Shown here piece by piece: positions 1-8,770 of a stretch of DNA of 64,000 nucleotides. The position numbers were made by a program, and so were the translations under genes. Within the stretch, counting starts at the first letter, position 1; each line of letters opens with the position of its first letter. The stretch is taken from the NCBI GenBank assembly GCA_023421245.1, contig JAEZTV010000031.1, positions 18,491 to 82,490 on the forward strand, read 5' to 3'. Origin of the DNA: Bacillota bacterium. GTDB taxonomy: Bacteria; Bacillota; Clostridia; Oscillospirales; Ruminococcaceae. Under the pieces are notes generated by a model. It was not told the DNA's origin. It searched no databases and saw only the letters and a program-made list of their open reading frames with translations.

Positions 1-1
1 T

Positions 2-199
2 GAAATAAATTATGTTAACTACGGCGCGCAAGAGGACGCATCTGCGCAAGCGCGCATGCTCTTTTTTTCACTGCGTGAGCTTGACCGCCTTGGGGCGGAT
101 ACCGTATATGCCAGAGCGCCAAAAAAAACAGGGGTTGGGCTTGCGGTATATAACAGGCTGCTTCGTGCGGCAGGCTTTGATGTTATTGTACTTGACTAA
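2..199 (+). CDS. Threonylcarbamoyl-AMP synthase (Sua5/YrdC family), C-terminal fragment
   Basis: The reading frame is open from the window edge and stops at 197-199, giving the last 65 residues of a longer protein. The tail contains a DASAQARMLFFSLRELD segment followed by GVGLAVYNRLLRAAGF, which resembles the C-terminal Sua5-type extension of clostridial threonylcarbamoyl-AMP synthases. These enzymes make the TC-AMP used for t6A37 of tRNA. The catalytic YrdC domain lies outside the window, so the assignment rests only on this tail and is moderate. coaE follows 14 bases downstream and is probably co-transcribed. Confidence 0.6.
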   Translation, partial: EINYVNYGAQEDASAQARMLFFSLRELDRLGADTVYARAPKKTGVGLAVYNRLLRAAGFDVIVLD

Positions 200-213
200 A
201 AAGGCGGTGCAAG

Positions 214-819
214 ATGGGCAGACTATACGTAGTAGGGCTTACCGGTCCCACCGGTGCGGGAAAAACAACCGTATCGCGCTTTTTGGCTCAAAACGGCTAC
301 CCCGTAATTGACGCCGACATCGTTGCGCGCGAGGCGGTTTTGCCCAATACCCGCTGCCTGCAAGAGATACGGCAGACGTTTGGCGAGGCGGTAATCCATC
401 CGGATGGATCGCTTAACCGCCGGGCAATCGGCGATATTGTCTTTGCCGACAATATAAGGCTTAAGCAGCTTGAACAGATTCTTTACCCCGGCATCATTGC
501 ACGCATTGATGACAGGCTCAACCAATACAGGCAGGATGGCGTACCGGTGGTAATTCTGGATGCGCCCACGCTGTTTGAAAGTGGTGCCGACAGTATGTGC
601 GGCCGCATTATTGTGGTTATGGCACCGCGCAAGACACGCATCACACGCATTATGGCGCGTGATAACCTAAGCGAAAAACAGGCAATGGAGCGTGTTACAG
701 CGCAACAAAGCGATGCGTTTTATCTTGACCGCGCCGATTATGTTGTGGATAACACCACGGCAGTGCCCGACTATACGGCGCTGCTCGATTGGCTTGCCGG
801 TATTTTAAATGAGAAATAA
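214..819 (+). CDS. coaE: Dephospho-CoA kinase
   Basis: A 201-residue protein that phosphorylates the 3'-hydroxyl of dephospho-CoA with ATP, the last step of cytosolic CoA synthesis. The N-terminus carries a P-loop at residues 11-18 (GPTGAGKT), then the family's DADIVARE segment, and later DAPTLFESG, which corresponds to the acceptor-binding region. Length matches the family (about 200 residues). The ATG at 214 sits just after the preceding Sua5-type gene, suggesting a short operon. A GC-rich hairpin follows the stop codon. Confidence 0.93.
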   Translation: MGRLYVVGLTGPTGAGKTTVSRFLAQNGYPVIDADIVAREAVLPNTRCLQEIRQTFGEAVIHPDGSLNRRAIGDIVFADNIRLKQLEQILYPGIIARIDDRLNQYRQDGVPVVILDAPTLFESGADSMCGRIIVVMAPRKTRITRIMARDNLSEKQAMERVTAQQSDAFYLDRADYVVDNTTAVPDYTALLDWLAGILNEK

Positions 820-820
820 T

Positions 821-853
821 TCCGCGAAAGCGGGATGCGCGGAGAGTCTTTTT
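821..853 (+). terminator. Probable terminator after coaE
   Basis: Six-base arms (821-826 and 838-843) are followed by a run of five T residues ending at 853. The stem is short, so this is a moderate call. Confidence 0.45.
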
Positions 854-961
854 GGCGCACGTACTAAAAGAATATAATTTGGTGAAAATGATAACATCCG
901 CGTGGCAATAATAGATTAGGAGACCGCCTGCAAAGGCATCATCCGGAAAGGCTGGACACAG

Positions 962-2371
962 ATGGAAGAAACAAAAAAAACCGCAGCAGAGCAATTGAAG
1001 GATAAACTGCTGCTTAACAGCAAGAATGGCGGTTTTATACTAACCCAACAAGAGATTGAAAAAAGTGAAGCGTTCTGCGAGGGATACAAGAAGTTTTTAG
1101 ATACCGGCAAAACAGAACGTGAGATTACCACAAACACCATCCGCCTGCTCATAAACGAGGGGTACCGCGAGTTTTGCCCGGGCACAAAGTATACGGCGGG
1201 CGACAGGGTATACAGCAACAACAGGGGCAAGGCGCTTATTCTTGCAACAATCGGTACTGCACCGCTTGCGCAGGGCGTACGCATCGCGGCGGCACACATC
1301 GACAGCCCGCGCCTTGACCTCAAGCCCAATCCACTGTATGAGGATGCACAGCTGGCGCTGTTTAAAACGCACTATTATGGCGGTATTAAAAAGTATCAAT
1401 GGACGGCAATCCCGCTTGCACTGCACGGCGTTATTGTGAAGGGCGACGGCTCTGTGGTAAACGTCAGCATCGGCGAGGATGAGAACGATCCGGTGTTCTG
1501 CGTGACCGATCTGCTGCCGCATCTTGCCGAGGAGCAGGTAAAACGCCCGCTGCATCAAGGCATCAAGGGCGAGGAGCTTAACATCCTCATTGGCTGCATG
1601 CCGTTTCGTGACGACAAGGCAAGCGAGACGGTTAAGCTTAACATTATGAACATCCTCAACGAGAAGTACGGCATTGTAGAAGAGGACTTCCTCTCCGCCG
1701 AGCTTGAGGCGGTACCGGCGGGTAAGGCGCGTGACCTTGGCTTTGACCGTGGAATGGTTGCCGCCTACGGCCATGATGATCGCGTGTGTGCGTACACCGC
1801 GCTCATGGCGGCGCTTGATTGTAAAGAGCCCGCCTTTACCACGGTAACCGTGCTTGCCGATAAAGAGGAAACGGGCAGCGAGGGCAACACCGGCCTTGAC
1901 TCTGCTTACCTTAAGTATTTTATCGCCGATCTTGCCGAGCCACATGGCGTAAACGCACGCACGGTGCTTAGTGCATCCAAATGCCTTTCCGCGGATGTGA
2001 ATGCCGCGTTTGATCCCACCTTCCCCGATGTGCTTGACCGCCGCAACTGTGCATACCTAAACTATGGTGTATGCCTCACCAAGTACACCGGCTCGCGCGG
2101 CAAATCGGGCACCTCCGATTGCTCTGCTGAGTTTTTCGGTGAGATTCGCAGTCTGTTTAACGCCGAAAAGGTTCTGTGGCAGACCGGAGAACTTGGTAAG
2201 GTTGACCTTGGCGGCGGCGGCACGGTAGCAAAGTTTATTGCGGGCCTTAATGTCGATGTGCTGGATGTGGGAGTTCCCGTCCTATCCATGCATTCTCCGC
2301 TTGAGATTGTATCAAAGCTTGATGTCTTTTGCGCATACCGTGGATTTTATGAGTTTTTAAACGCAAAGTAA
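962..2371 (+). CDS. M18 family zinc aminopeptidase
   Basis: A 469-residue soluble dinuclear-zinc aminopeptidase that removes N-terminal residues, by family preference often acidic ones. The first metal-ligand histidine lies in AAHIDSPRLD (H112). GHDDRVCAYTAL in the middle carries the bridging aspartate, and ADKEETGSEG supplies the catalytic glutamates. Length fits the bacterial M18 group. The ATG at 962 follows a purine-rich stretch (GGAAAGG, 946-952). It is a single-gene unit with a stem-loop terminator behind it. Substrate preference cannot be read from the sequence. Confidence 0.9.
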   Translation: MEETKKTAAEQLKDKLLLNSKNGGFILTQQEIEKSEAFCEGYKKFLDTGKTEREITTNTIRLLINEGYREFCPGTKYTAGDRVYSNNRGKALILATIGTAPLAQGVRIAAAHIDSPRLDLKPNPLYEDAQLALFKTHYYGGIKKYQWTAIPLALHGVIVKGDGSVVNVSIGEDENDPVFCVTDLLPHLAEEQVKRPLHQGIKGEELNILIGCMPFRDDKASETVKLNIMNILNEKYGIVEEDFLSAELEAVPAGKARDLGFDRGMVAAYGHDDRVCAYTALMAALDCKEPAFTTVTVLADKEETGSEGNTGLDSAYLKYFIADLAEPHGVNARTVLSASKCLSADVNAAFDPTFPDVLDRRNCAYLNYGVCLTKYTGSRGKSGTSDCSAEFFGEIRSLFNAEKVLWQTGELGKVDLGGGGTVAKFIAGLNVDVLDVGVPVLSMHSPLEIVSKLDVFCAYRGFYEFLNAK

Positions 2372-2380
2372 AGCAATACC

Positions 2381-2421
2381 GCTGCCGTCTCTGTGAAAGC
2401 ATAGGGGCGGCAGCTCATTTT
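2381..2421 (+). terminator. Terminator after the M18 aminopeptidase gene
   Basis: Arms 2381-2395 and 2400-2414 can pair along 15 positions, with some G-T pairs, around a four-base loop. TCATTTT follows. Confidence 0.7.
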
Positions 2422-2553
2422 ATGATGTGCGTTTTACTGCCATCTATCGCAAGAAATCGGCCGTCTATCGTGTTTGTATTGCACGGGGACGGTTTCTTGC
2501 TATACTAAAAGCATGGCAGCCAAACACCGACAGCAGGGGAGTGATCTGACAGC

Positions 2554-2994
2554 GTGAAGGTTGAGATTGTTATCGACAAAGACAGCGTATCGCCAAGGCT
2601 TGTACTTTATACCGCGAAACTTACGCCTGAGCTTGAGCAGCTTGTAAGCAGGTTATCCGAAGAAAAATCCGGACGTATTATTGGCTTTATGCAAAGCGAG
2701 GCGTTTCTGCTCGACCGCGAGGAGATATACAGCTTTTATTGCGAGGGGCAAAAGGTGTATGCCCGTACCGGGCAGCACAGCTTTCGTGTGAAGGAGAGGC
2801 TGTATGAACTGGAAGAACAGCTTGCAGGCAGCACGTTTGTCCGCATCTCAAATTCCGAGATTGCTAATTTCAGGCTGGTATCGAGCCTTGATATGGGCCT
2901 GAGTGGAACCATTACGGTGCGCTATAAAGACGGCGTTACCACCTACGTATCACGCAGGAATATAGAGAAAATAAAAAAATACCTTGGGCTTTAG
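2554..2994 (+). CDS. LytTR-type DNA-binding transcriptional regulator
   Basis: A 146-residue protein with a short N-terminal segment and a LytTR domain over roughly residues 45-145 (FYCEGQKVYARTG, then FVRISNSEIANF and a C-terminal YVSRRNIEKIKKYL). It has no receiver domain. The GTG start at 2554 follows an AGGGGAG ribosome site. The gene just downstream encodes a DUF3021 membrane protein. LytTR plus DUF3021 is a recurrent pair in Firmicutes in which the membrane partner is thought to control the regulator. I infer the same relation here. Its targets are unknown, and autoregulation is likely. Confidence 0.87.
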   Translation: MKVEIVIDKDSVSPRLVLYTAKLTPELEQLVSRLSEEKSGRIIGFMQSEAFLLDREEIYSFYCEGQKVYARTGQHSFRVKERLYELEEQLAGSTFVRISNSEIANFRLVSSLDMGLSGTITVRYKDGVTTYVSRRNIEKIKKYLGL

Positions 2995-3023
2995 GCTAAG
3001 ATGCTTTTGAGAGGGTGAAGGCT

Positions 3024-3479
3024 ATGACATTAAAAAAGGCACTGTTACGCGGGCTGGTCGGCATTCCCGTCGGCGTATTTATTTCGCAGCTAATTCTGCT
3101 TATCATCTCGCTTGGCTGGGGAGAGGGCAACTATATCACCGCGGTGCCAAAGTTTATAGAACAGACGGGCGGCGAGCTTGCGGCGGTAGCATTGCAGTTT
3201 TTGTTCTGCTCCATCATGGGGTTTGCGTTTGCGGCGGCGTCCGCAATCTTTGAGGTGGAGCAATGGGGTATTACCAAGCAGACGCTTTTGCATCTGGCTA
3301 TCATTTCGGTGGTCTCACTGCCGATTGCAGTGCTGTTGGGTTGGGCAGGTCCGGATGCTATATCGATAATCACCTATTTTGCAACATGGTTTATTATTTA
3401 CGCGGTAATTTGGGTGTTACAGTACGCTGTGTGGCGCAATAAAATGAAAAGACTCAACCATAAAATCAATGGTCAATAA
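3024..3479 (+). CDS. DUF3021 family membrane protein
   Basis: A 151-residue protein with four predicted membrane segments (about residues 8-28, 50-70, 82-102 and 108-130) and a basic cytoplasmic tail. It belongs by architecture and context to DUF3021, the usual partner of a stand-alone LytTR regulator. An in-frame GTG exists at 3015, but the GAGAGGG stretch at 3009-3015 is better spaced from the ATG at 3024. The spacing to the LytTR gene is 29 bases, so the two probably form an operon. Confidence 0.78.
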   Translation: MTLKKALLRGLVGIPVGVFISQLILLIISLGWGEGNYITAVPKFIEQTGGELAAVALQFLFCSIMGFAFAAASAIFEVEQWGITKQTLLHLAIISVVSLPIAVLLGWAGPDAISIITYFATWFIIYAVIWVLQYAVWRNKMKRLNHKINGQ

Positions 3480-3493
3480 ACCGGAACAAGACA

Positions 3494-3525
3494 GCGCGCC
3501 CGTTTCAACAAAGAAACGGGCGCGC
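3494..3525. terminator. Inverted repeat between convergent genes
   Basis: Perfect 13-base arms (3494-3506 and 3513-3525) surround a six-base loop. There is no clear T run. It may serve the DUF3021 gene and the hemolysin III gene facing it. Confidence 0.5.
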
Positions 3526-3647
3526 CGCCAATTGAGTAAAGATGTGAAAAGAAGTAAGCGTGTTATACCGACCTGCCGTTGCCGAGCAGGCCTTTCAGGA
3601 CGTTCGCTTCGGGGTTGCCGATTTGCTGCTCTATACACAGCGGCATA

Positions 3648-4292
3648 CTACAGGATATACAATGCCACCATAATAAAGTGCATCAGCGAGCCGAGCATCA
3701 CAAAGATGTGAAATATCTCATGAAACCCGAACGCGGCACTGAAATTAGGCCGCTTTACGCCATAAACCAGCGCGCCGGCGGTGTAGAATACGCCGCCAAG
3801 AATTAAGAACAGCTTGCCGCCAAACGAAAACAGCGAGATGGCGGGGATATCCAGTAAAATCGCCCATCCCATCGATAGATAGATAGTTACCGATATAATG
3901 CGCGGGCAATCGATCCACAGCATCTTTAGCAGCATACCGACCAGCGCCGCCGCCCAGATGCCGGCGCAAAAATACGCTCCCCTAGGCTGATTGAATACAA
4001 TCAGGCAAACCGGCGTATAGGTGCCTGCAATCAGAACATAGATCATTGAATGGTCAAGCTTGCGCAGCAGGCGGCGCAGGCTTTTGGTTTCATCGGCGTA
4101 GTGGTATGCGGCGCTTGCACTGTACAGTGCAACGAGCGAGGTGCAGAAGATCATGGCCGCGGCAAGTTGTACGCCTGTAATATCAACAAACAAAAACGGC
4201 TTTGCAACCACAACGGCGGTGCCTGCAATCCCCATCAAGGCGCCGATAAAATGCGTCAAAAAACTTATCTTATCATTTGCTCTCTTATACAT
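3648..4292 (-). CDS. Hemolysin III / PAQR family membrane protein
   Basis: A 214-residue protein with seven predicted membrane segments. The family's metal-site motifs are present: SAAYHY with its histidine near residue 64, LDHSMIY, and FHEIFHIFVMLGSLMHF near the C-terminus. Members are progestin/adiponectin-receptor-like integral membrane proteins. The haemolysin name is historical and no toxin role is implied. The start has a strong AGGAGG ribosome site. It is a monocistronic gene with its own promoter at 4362-4389. Confidence 0.9.
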   Translation of the reverse strand: MYKRANDKISFLTHFIGALMGIAGTAVVVAKPFLFVDITGVQLAAAMIFCTSLVALYSASAAYHYADETKSLRRLLRKLDHSMIYVLIAGTYTPVCLIVFNQPRGAYFCAGIWAAALVGMLLKMLWIDCPRIISVTIYLSMGWAILLDIPAISLFSFGGKLFLILGGVFYTAGALVYGVKRPNFSAAFGFHEIFHIFVMLGSLMHFIMVALYIL

Positions 4293-4361
4293 AGTTTAGA
4301 TACCTCCTATTATAAGATACATGATTATGGGATGTGGTTGTTAAGACTAGATGATATAATC

Positions 4362-4389
4362 ATTATAACATGATAAAATAAAAAATCAA
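4362..4389 (-). promoter_or_regulatory. Sigma-A promoter for the hemolysin III gene
   Basis: On the minus strand, TTGATT (4389-4384) and TATAAT (4367-4362) are separated by 16 bases. They lie about 70 bases upstream of the start codon. Confidence 0.6.
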
Positions 4390-4534
4390 GAGGAAAACGT
4401 GATTGTTACATTTTAATTATTTGCAGCTTATCCTCAATCATGTACGATACCAATTTGCACAGCCTTCGCATATTATGGAATGGTTGCCCTGCAAGGATAC
4501 CAATACTTAATTGAAATGAAGGTGCACAGTTTTC

Positions 4535-4915
4535 ATGGAACCTAATTTTAAATCGGCTTATGAACAAGCCGTGAAACAGGCGGATGAGATGCTTGGTGGA
4601 ATGAATATAATTGCAAACGCACAGCTAAAACAAAGGCTTTCGCAATCGGCTCTGTCTGTTAAGGAGCAGATACAATCAGCGGAAAAGGTCGCGTCAAGAA
4701 CAGCGCCAAAAGCAGAATACGAGGCTGAGATGTCGGGCCGTCTTGCTGCACTTGAGCAGGCCATAAACCTTGTGACCGTAGCGGTAAAGAAGAAGGCGCT
4801 CCTTGACCATTACGCCCAGCTGCAAAGCAGCGTCAATAAAATGAATGCATTGCTTGGCAGTATACAGCGGGTACAGCAGAAATTAAACAGATATCCGAGA
4901 CGTTCGTTTCGATAA
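4535..4915 (+). CDS. Small helical protein of unknown function
   Basis: A 126-residue protein that I do not recognise. It is almost entirely predicted alpha-helix, rich in Ala, Gln, Glu and Lys, with heptad-like spacing of hydrophobics across residues 8-115. This suggests a coiled coil or helical bundle. The C-terminus is basic (RYPRRSFR). No signal peptide or membrane segment is seen. An AAGGTG ribosome site lies 10 bases before the ATG. The codon pattern resembles its neighbours, so I take it as real. It stands alone between a divergent hemolysin III gene and a GNAT gene. Confidence 0.6.
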   Translation: MEPNFKSAYEQAVKQADEMLGGMNIIANAQLKQRLSQSALSVKEQIQSAEKVASRTAPKAEYEAEMSGRLAALEQAINLVTVAVKKKALLDHYAQLQSSVNKMNALLGSIQRVQQKLNRYPRRSFR

Positions 4916-5006
4916 TCCCTTTTGCGTCCCGATGCTTTACAAGCCGGTTTCTATGACGTATACTTAAAAAAACATCGAAGATTGTAGAAAACATGGGGTG
5001 ATGCCG

Positions 5007-5537
5007 ATGAACGACTTAAGAGTTCAGACAAAAAGACTGCTGCTGCTGCCAATCTCCTATGCATGCATGACGGCATTGCTGGACGGAACGCAAACGGAAC
5101 TGGAACAGCAAGGCTACCTCTTGTGTGATGATTGGATTACGTTTGATGTACTGAAATATCTGGATATTATCCGTTCCTTTATGTCAAGCGACGAGCCCCC
5201 CGACGGGTTTTTTACCTGGGCAATCATTGAGCCTGCTTCGGGGCTGGTTATCGGTGATGTGGGCTTTAAAGGCCGCCCGAATGAGCTGGGGGTTGTGGAT
5301 ATTGGCTATGGCATAGCCGCTTGTGCAAGGGGCAAGGGGTTTGCCACCGAAGCTGTGTCAGCGATGATGTCATGGGCCTTCTCGCAACCCGGTGTCCGAC
5401 GGATTTCGGCAGAATGTTTAGATGATAATGCCGCATCAATACACATTCTAAAAAAAATGGGGATGCGGGAAATGCTGCGCGATGACAATATTATTTTTTG
5501 GGAAATAAAGCGTGAAGACTTTGTTTATCAGGCTTAA
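5007..5537 (+). CDS. GNAT family N-acetyltransferase (RimJ/RimL-like)
   Basis: A 176-residue acetyl-CoA-dependent acetyltransferase. The acetyl-CoA loop is seen as ARGKGFATEAVSAMMSWAF (about residues 108-126), followed by the RRISAECLDDNAASIHILKKMG signature typical of the RimJ/RimL subgroup. Members act on ribosomal protein termini or small amines, and the substrate here is unknown. In-frame GTG 4998 and ATG 5001 also exist. ATG 5007 is preferred because GGGGTG at 4995-5000 is then correctly spaced. A strong terminator follows. Confidence 0.85.
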   Translation: MNDLRVQTKRLLLLPISYACMTALLDGTQTELEQQGYLLCDDWITFDVLKYLDIIRSFMSSDEPPDGFFTWAIIEPASGLVIGDVGFKGRPNELGVVDIGYGIAACARGKGFATEAVSAMMSWAFSQPGVRRISAECLDDNAASIHILKKMGMREMLRDDNIIFWEIKREDFVYQA

Positions 5538-5544
5538 AAGATCC

Positions 5545-5583
5545 GGCGCCATTTCTTATATAGAAATGGCGCCGTTTGTTTTT
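5545..5583 (+). terminator. Rho-independent terminator after the GNAT gene
   Basis: Perfect 12-base arms (5545-5556 and 5562-5573) are followed by GTTTGTTTTT. It insulates the GNAT gene from the flagellar block. Confidence 0.88.
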
Positions 5584-5625
5584 AGGCGGCGCATGCAATG
5601 ATAATATTTATTTCAACATTAGGGC

Positions 5626-5652
5626 TAAACAATTTTCTCTTTTTGCCGATAA
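5626..5652 (+). promoter_or_regulatory. Sigma-28 (SigD/FliA) promoter of fliD
   Basis: TAAA at 5626-5629, a 15-base spacer and GCCGATAA at 5645-5652 match the flagellar sigma-28 consensus at every position. It lies 67 bases upstream of the fliD start, as expected for a late flagellar gene. Confidence 0.85.
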
Positions 5653-5719
5653 AAAGAGTATAGGTTAATACAATAATAAACAATATGATATTTGTTTTGA
5701 CCCCAAAGGAGGTAGCAAA

Positions 5720-8194
5720 ATGTTTAGTTCAGTTGCTGGAATTGGAACAAACGCAACCACTGCGAAAAAAAGCAGTTATGGAATTGGCGGGTTGGTGTCG
5801 GGTATCGATACAAGCTCGCTTATAAAGTCGCTGACCGCTTCGGCGCAAGCCAGAATTGACAGCGCGATGCAGAAGAAGCAAAAGATTGAATGGCAGCAGG
5901 ATTCTTACAATACCATCATAGACAAGCTCAACAGCTTTAAGAGCAACTATTTTGATGTGGTTGGCACAAACAACCTTGCCAGCTCATCCGCCTTTAATAC
6001 ATGGAGCACCAGTTCTACCTCATCCGCGGTTACTGCGACCTCCACCGCCGTCAATACGGGCGCACGGCTTGTGATATCGTCGGTAGACCGGCTTGCAAGT
6101 GCGTATACCGTGCAGAGCGGCAGTGCGGTTTCGGGGCCCATCCTGACATCAGGCGGTTTGGATGCACTGAAGAACAAACAGATGACATTTACGCTTGATG
6201 GCGTCAGCAAAACGATAAGCCTTGGTGACGACCCGCAGGCGGCTCTTGTCTCGGCGTTCGGGCTTTCTTCGGATGGTACTACGCCCCGCGTGCAGCTGGG
6301 CGCAATCGGTAATATGGTGGAGATTACCGCCTCCGGCAACAGTAAGCTGACCATTAGCGGTGACGCTGCGGTGCTTGCGCCGCTTGGGCTGAAATCGGGC
6401 GCTTCCAACCGGGTTGAAATTACAAACTCGGTTAAGTCAACCTCGTTTGCCACAGAGCTTGTGGGCGAAAGCTACGAGTTTACCATAAACGGCGTAGACT
6501 TCAGCTTTCATTCCTCGAGCTCAATTATGAATGTCATCAACACCATAAACTCCAGCCGAGCGGGAGTGAAGATCACCTATTCCGAGGTTGACGATACCTT
6601 CACGATGTCGTCCAAAACGCTTGGTACAGGGGATAACATCACCATCAGCCAAACAAAAGGCAACCTGCTTTCTGCAATGCTTGGCGTCAGTGCCTCCGGT
6701 GTGACGTCGATTGAGGGCAATACGATGTATACGCAGGAGATTGCATCCGCGCATACCGACCTGCTTGCCACCGATTGGAGCGCACTTGCCGGCAAATCAT
6801 TTGACCTCACCATTGCAGGCGTCACCAAGACCATCACGCTGTCAGAGCCCGATGGCGAGCTCTCCGATGCCGATGCTCTTGCCGCGATTGCCAATTCGTT
6901 TAACGACCAGATTAAAACCGCATTCGGTACGCAAGCCGTTCGTTTTGCGGTGAAGGACTCCGCCCTTACGCTGGTTACCGCCGGCTATTCGGTTTCGCTG
7001 CAGCCGGTAGACGAGGCGGGTGAGGAGACCGCGCTGCTTGACGCACTTGGGTTTGCTGCGGGCACATCCAGCACGGCCTCCGCCGATTCCTCCCTTTCCG
7101 TGCTGGGACTTAGCGAAGGCGGCACATTGACACTTGGCACTGGTGCGGATGCATTGACGGTAGAATACACCGCCGAAACGACTGTGGGTGAGCTTGTTGA
7201 TGCAATCAACGCACAGACGGCCGCAACAGGTATCTCGGCCTCCTTTGCCGAGGGTAAACTTACGCTGCACACCGATGGCACAAAGCCGTTTGTTCTGTCC
7301 GATGGCGGTGCTTTTATGAGCACCATGACAGGGGCAAGCTCATTCAATGGCGCTGCGGAACATGTGGCCGTTACATCTGGTACCAACGCAGTGATTACAC
7401 TCGAGGACGGCACGGTGATTGAGCGCAACACCAACAGCTTTACGGTTGGCGGTGTAATGCTTCAAATCAATGACCGGTCCGACGAAAAGATAACCATTAC
7501 CTCTACACAGGATATGAATACGGTTGTAAATACCATGAAAAAGTTTGTGGAGGATTACAACAGCCTAGCCACTACCATCAAGAAGCTGATTACAGAGGAA
7601 CGATTCAAAAGTTATGCGCCGCTCACCGACGCACAACGCGAGGATATGAGTGAAAGCCAGATTAAGCTGTGGGAAGAAAAGGCGAGAAGCGGCGTTTTGA
7701 AAAACGACATGACCCTAAACGGCCTGCTCCTCGATATGGAGGATATACTTAACTCTATGGCGGAAGGCACCGGCTATTCCCTTGAAAAGCTGGGATTTAA
7801 CTTCTCCGTCAGCCTTACAGAGGGCACGAAGCTTTCGCTTGATGAGGAAACTTTCCGTACGATGTTGTCTCAAGACCACGAGGGGGTATCAAGTTTTTTT
7901 GCCCAGCCCACCACGGGCTTTGCGGATCGATTTGCAAGTCTGATTGACACCTATGCAAAATCAAGCGTCATCGATCCGGGCAAGCTGGTTCAGGCTGCCG
8001 GTTCCTCGGTTTATAAGGACGGCGACTATGCAAAGCAGCTTACAGAGCTTGAAGAAAAGATTACCGAGCTTAAGAACAAGCTTATTGAGCAAGAAACTCG
8101 GCTGTGGAAGAACTTCTCCGCAATGGAGTCTGCGCTTTCCCAGCTAAACGCTCAAAGCTCGTGGCTTACCACGTTTACAAATACAGGTTCGTAA
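5720..8194 (+). CDS. fliD: Flagellar filament cap protein FliD (HAP2)
   Basis: An 824-residue secreted protein that caps the flagellar filament and helps flagellin fold at the tip. The N-terminal FliD domain is clear (GIGGLVSGIDTSSLIKSL, about residues 21-40, then a helical QKKQKIEWQQDSYNTI region). A FliD C-terminal domain spans about residues 580-810 and ends in a coiled-coil heptad region. The middle (about 120-580) is Ser/Thr/Ala-rich with repeated beta-type modules and is longer than in many FliDs. The start follows an AAAGGAGG ribosome site and a sigma-28 promoter. fliS and a chaperone-like gene follow. Confidence 0.94.
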   Translation: MFSSVAGIGTNATTAKKSSYGIGGLVSGIDTSSLIKSLTASAQARIDSAMQKKQKIEWQQDSYNTIIDKLNSFKSNYFDVVGTNNLASSSAFNTWSTSSTSSAVTATSTAVNTGARLVISSVDRLASAYTVQSGSAVSGPILTSGGLDALKNKQMTFTLDGVSKTISLGDDPQAALVSAFGLSSDGTTPRVQLGAIGNMVEITASGNSKLTISGDAAVLAPLGLKSGASNRVEITNSVKSTSFATELVGESYEFTINGVDFSFHSSSSIMNVINTINSSRAGVKITYSEVDDTFTMSSKTLGTGDNITISQTKGNLLSAMLGVSASGVTSIEGNTMYTQEIASAHTDLLATDWSALAGKSFDLTIAGVTKTITLSEPDGELSDADALAAIANSFNDQIKTAFGTQAVRFAVKDSALTLVTAGYSVSLQPVDEAGEETALLDALGFAAGTSSTASADSSLSVLGLSEGGTLTLGTGADALTVEYTAETTVGELVDAINAQTAATGISASFAEGKLTLHTDGTKPFVLSDGGAFMSTMTGASSFNGAAEHVAVTSGTNAVITLEDGTVIERNTNSFTVGGVMLQINDRSDEKITITSTQDMNTVVNTMKKFVEDYNSLATTIKKLITEERFKSYAPLTDAQREDMSESQIKLWEEKARSGVLKNDMTLNGLLLDMEDILNSMAEGTGYSLEKLGFNFSVSLTEGTKLSLDEETFRTMLSQDHEGVSSFFAQPTTGFADRFASLIDTYAKSSVIDPGKLVQAAGSSVYKDGDYAKQLTELEEKITELKNKLIEQETRLWKNFSAMESALSQLNAQSSWLTTFTNTGS

Positions 8195-8221
8195 CAAGTT
8201 AAGGGGTTTTAACCCAAACGC

Positions 8222-8248
8222 TAAAAACCTTTGCGCTTGAGCAGATTA
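8222..8248 (+). promoter_or_regulatory. Possible weak sigma-28 promoter for fliS
   Basis: TAAA (8222-8225), a 15-base spacer and GCAGATTA (8241-8248) match the sigma-28 -10 element at six of eight positions. It is upstream of fliS in the 186-base gap after fliD. Read-through from fliD is the alternative. Confidence 0.35.
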
Positions 8249-8380
8249 AAAAGGTGCAAAAACCGCAAGGTGGTATAAACTTTTAAGCAGCGGCGTGGGT
8301 CCTGCATATCCGTGTGCCCGTCGTTTCCGGCGATACGGCGGAACGGTACAATTACTCTGCGCCGGAGAAATGGTGACGAC

Positions 8381-8755
8381 ATGAATACATCAGCATATGC
8401 GCAGTATAAACAACAATCCATTGTAACACTTACCCCGGGTGAGATGATTGTTAAACTGTATGATGAGGCAATCAAGCGATGCAATTTTTCTGTAAAGTAT
8501 ATTGAAGACAGCGACTTTGAAGCCGCCAACCTTTCCCTGAAAAAGGCGCAGGATATTATCTTCTATCTCAAATCCGCGCTGAACACAGGCTACGAAGTCT
8601 CGCAGAACCTCTCACAGCTTTATGACTATGCAAAAGCCCAGCTTGTGGAGGCCAACATTAAAAAAGACGCTGCTCCCATTCATAACGTTATTCCCATGTT
8701 AAAAGAACTGCGCGAAGCGTTTGAAGAGGCAGAGAAAGCAACCCGTAAAAATTAA
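8381..8755 (+). CDS. fliS: Flagellin export chaperone FliS
   Basis: A 124-residue cytosolic helical-bundle chaperone that binds the flagellin C-terminus before export. Family signatures are present: the N-terminal YAQYKQQSI segment, then LTPGEMIVKLYDEAIKRC, and DIIFYLKSALNT in the middle. The upstream reading frame is open to 8312, but homology begins at ATG 8381, which has GGAGAAA at 8364-8370. The gene lies between fliD and the next chaperone-like gene. Confidence 0.93.
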   Translation: MNTSAYAQYKQQSIVTLTPGEMIVKLYDEAIKRCNFSVKYIEDSDFEAANLSLKKAQDIIFYLKSALNTGYEVSQNLSQLYDYAKAQLVEANIKKDAAPIHNVIPMLKELREAFEEAEKATRKN

Positions 8756-8770
8756 TTGGGGGAAATGCAG

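Noticed and set aside
1097..1945. Long minus-strand frame inside the M18 gene
   Set aside because: It is a shadow of the well-supported plus-strand aminopeptidase; it has no recognisable domain.
8195..8380. Possible c-di-GMP riboswitch between fliD and fliS
   Set aside because: Neither the GCAAAGG core nor the expected P1-P3 arrangement could be found.
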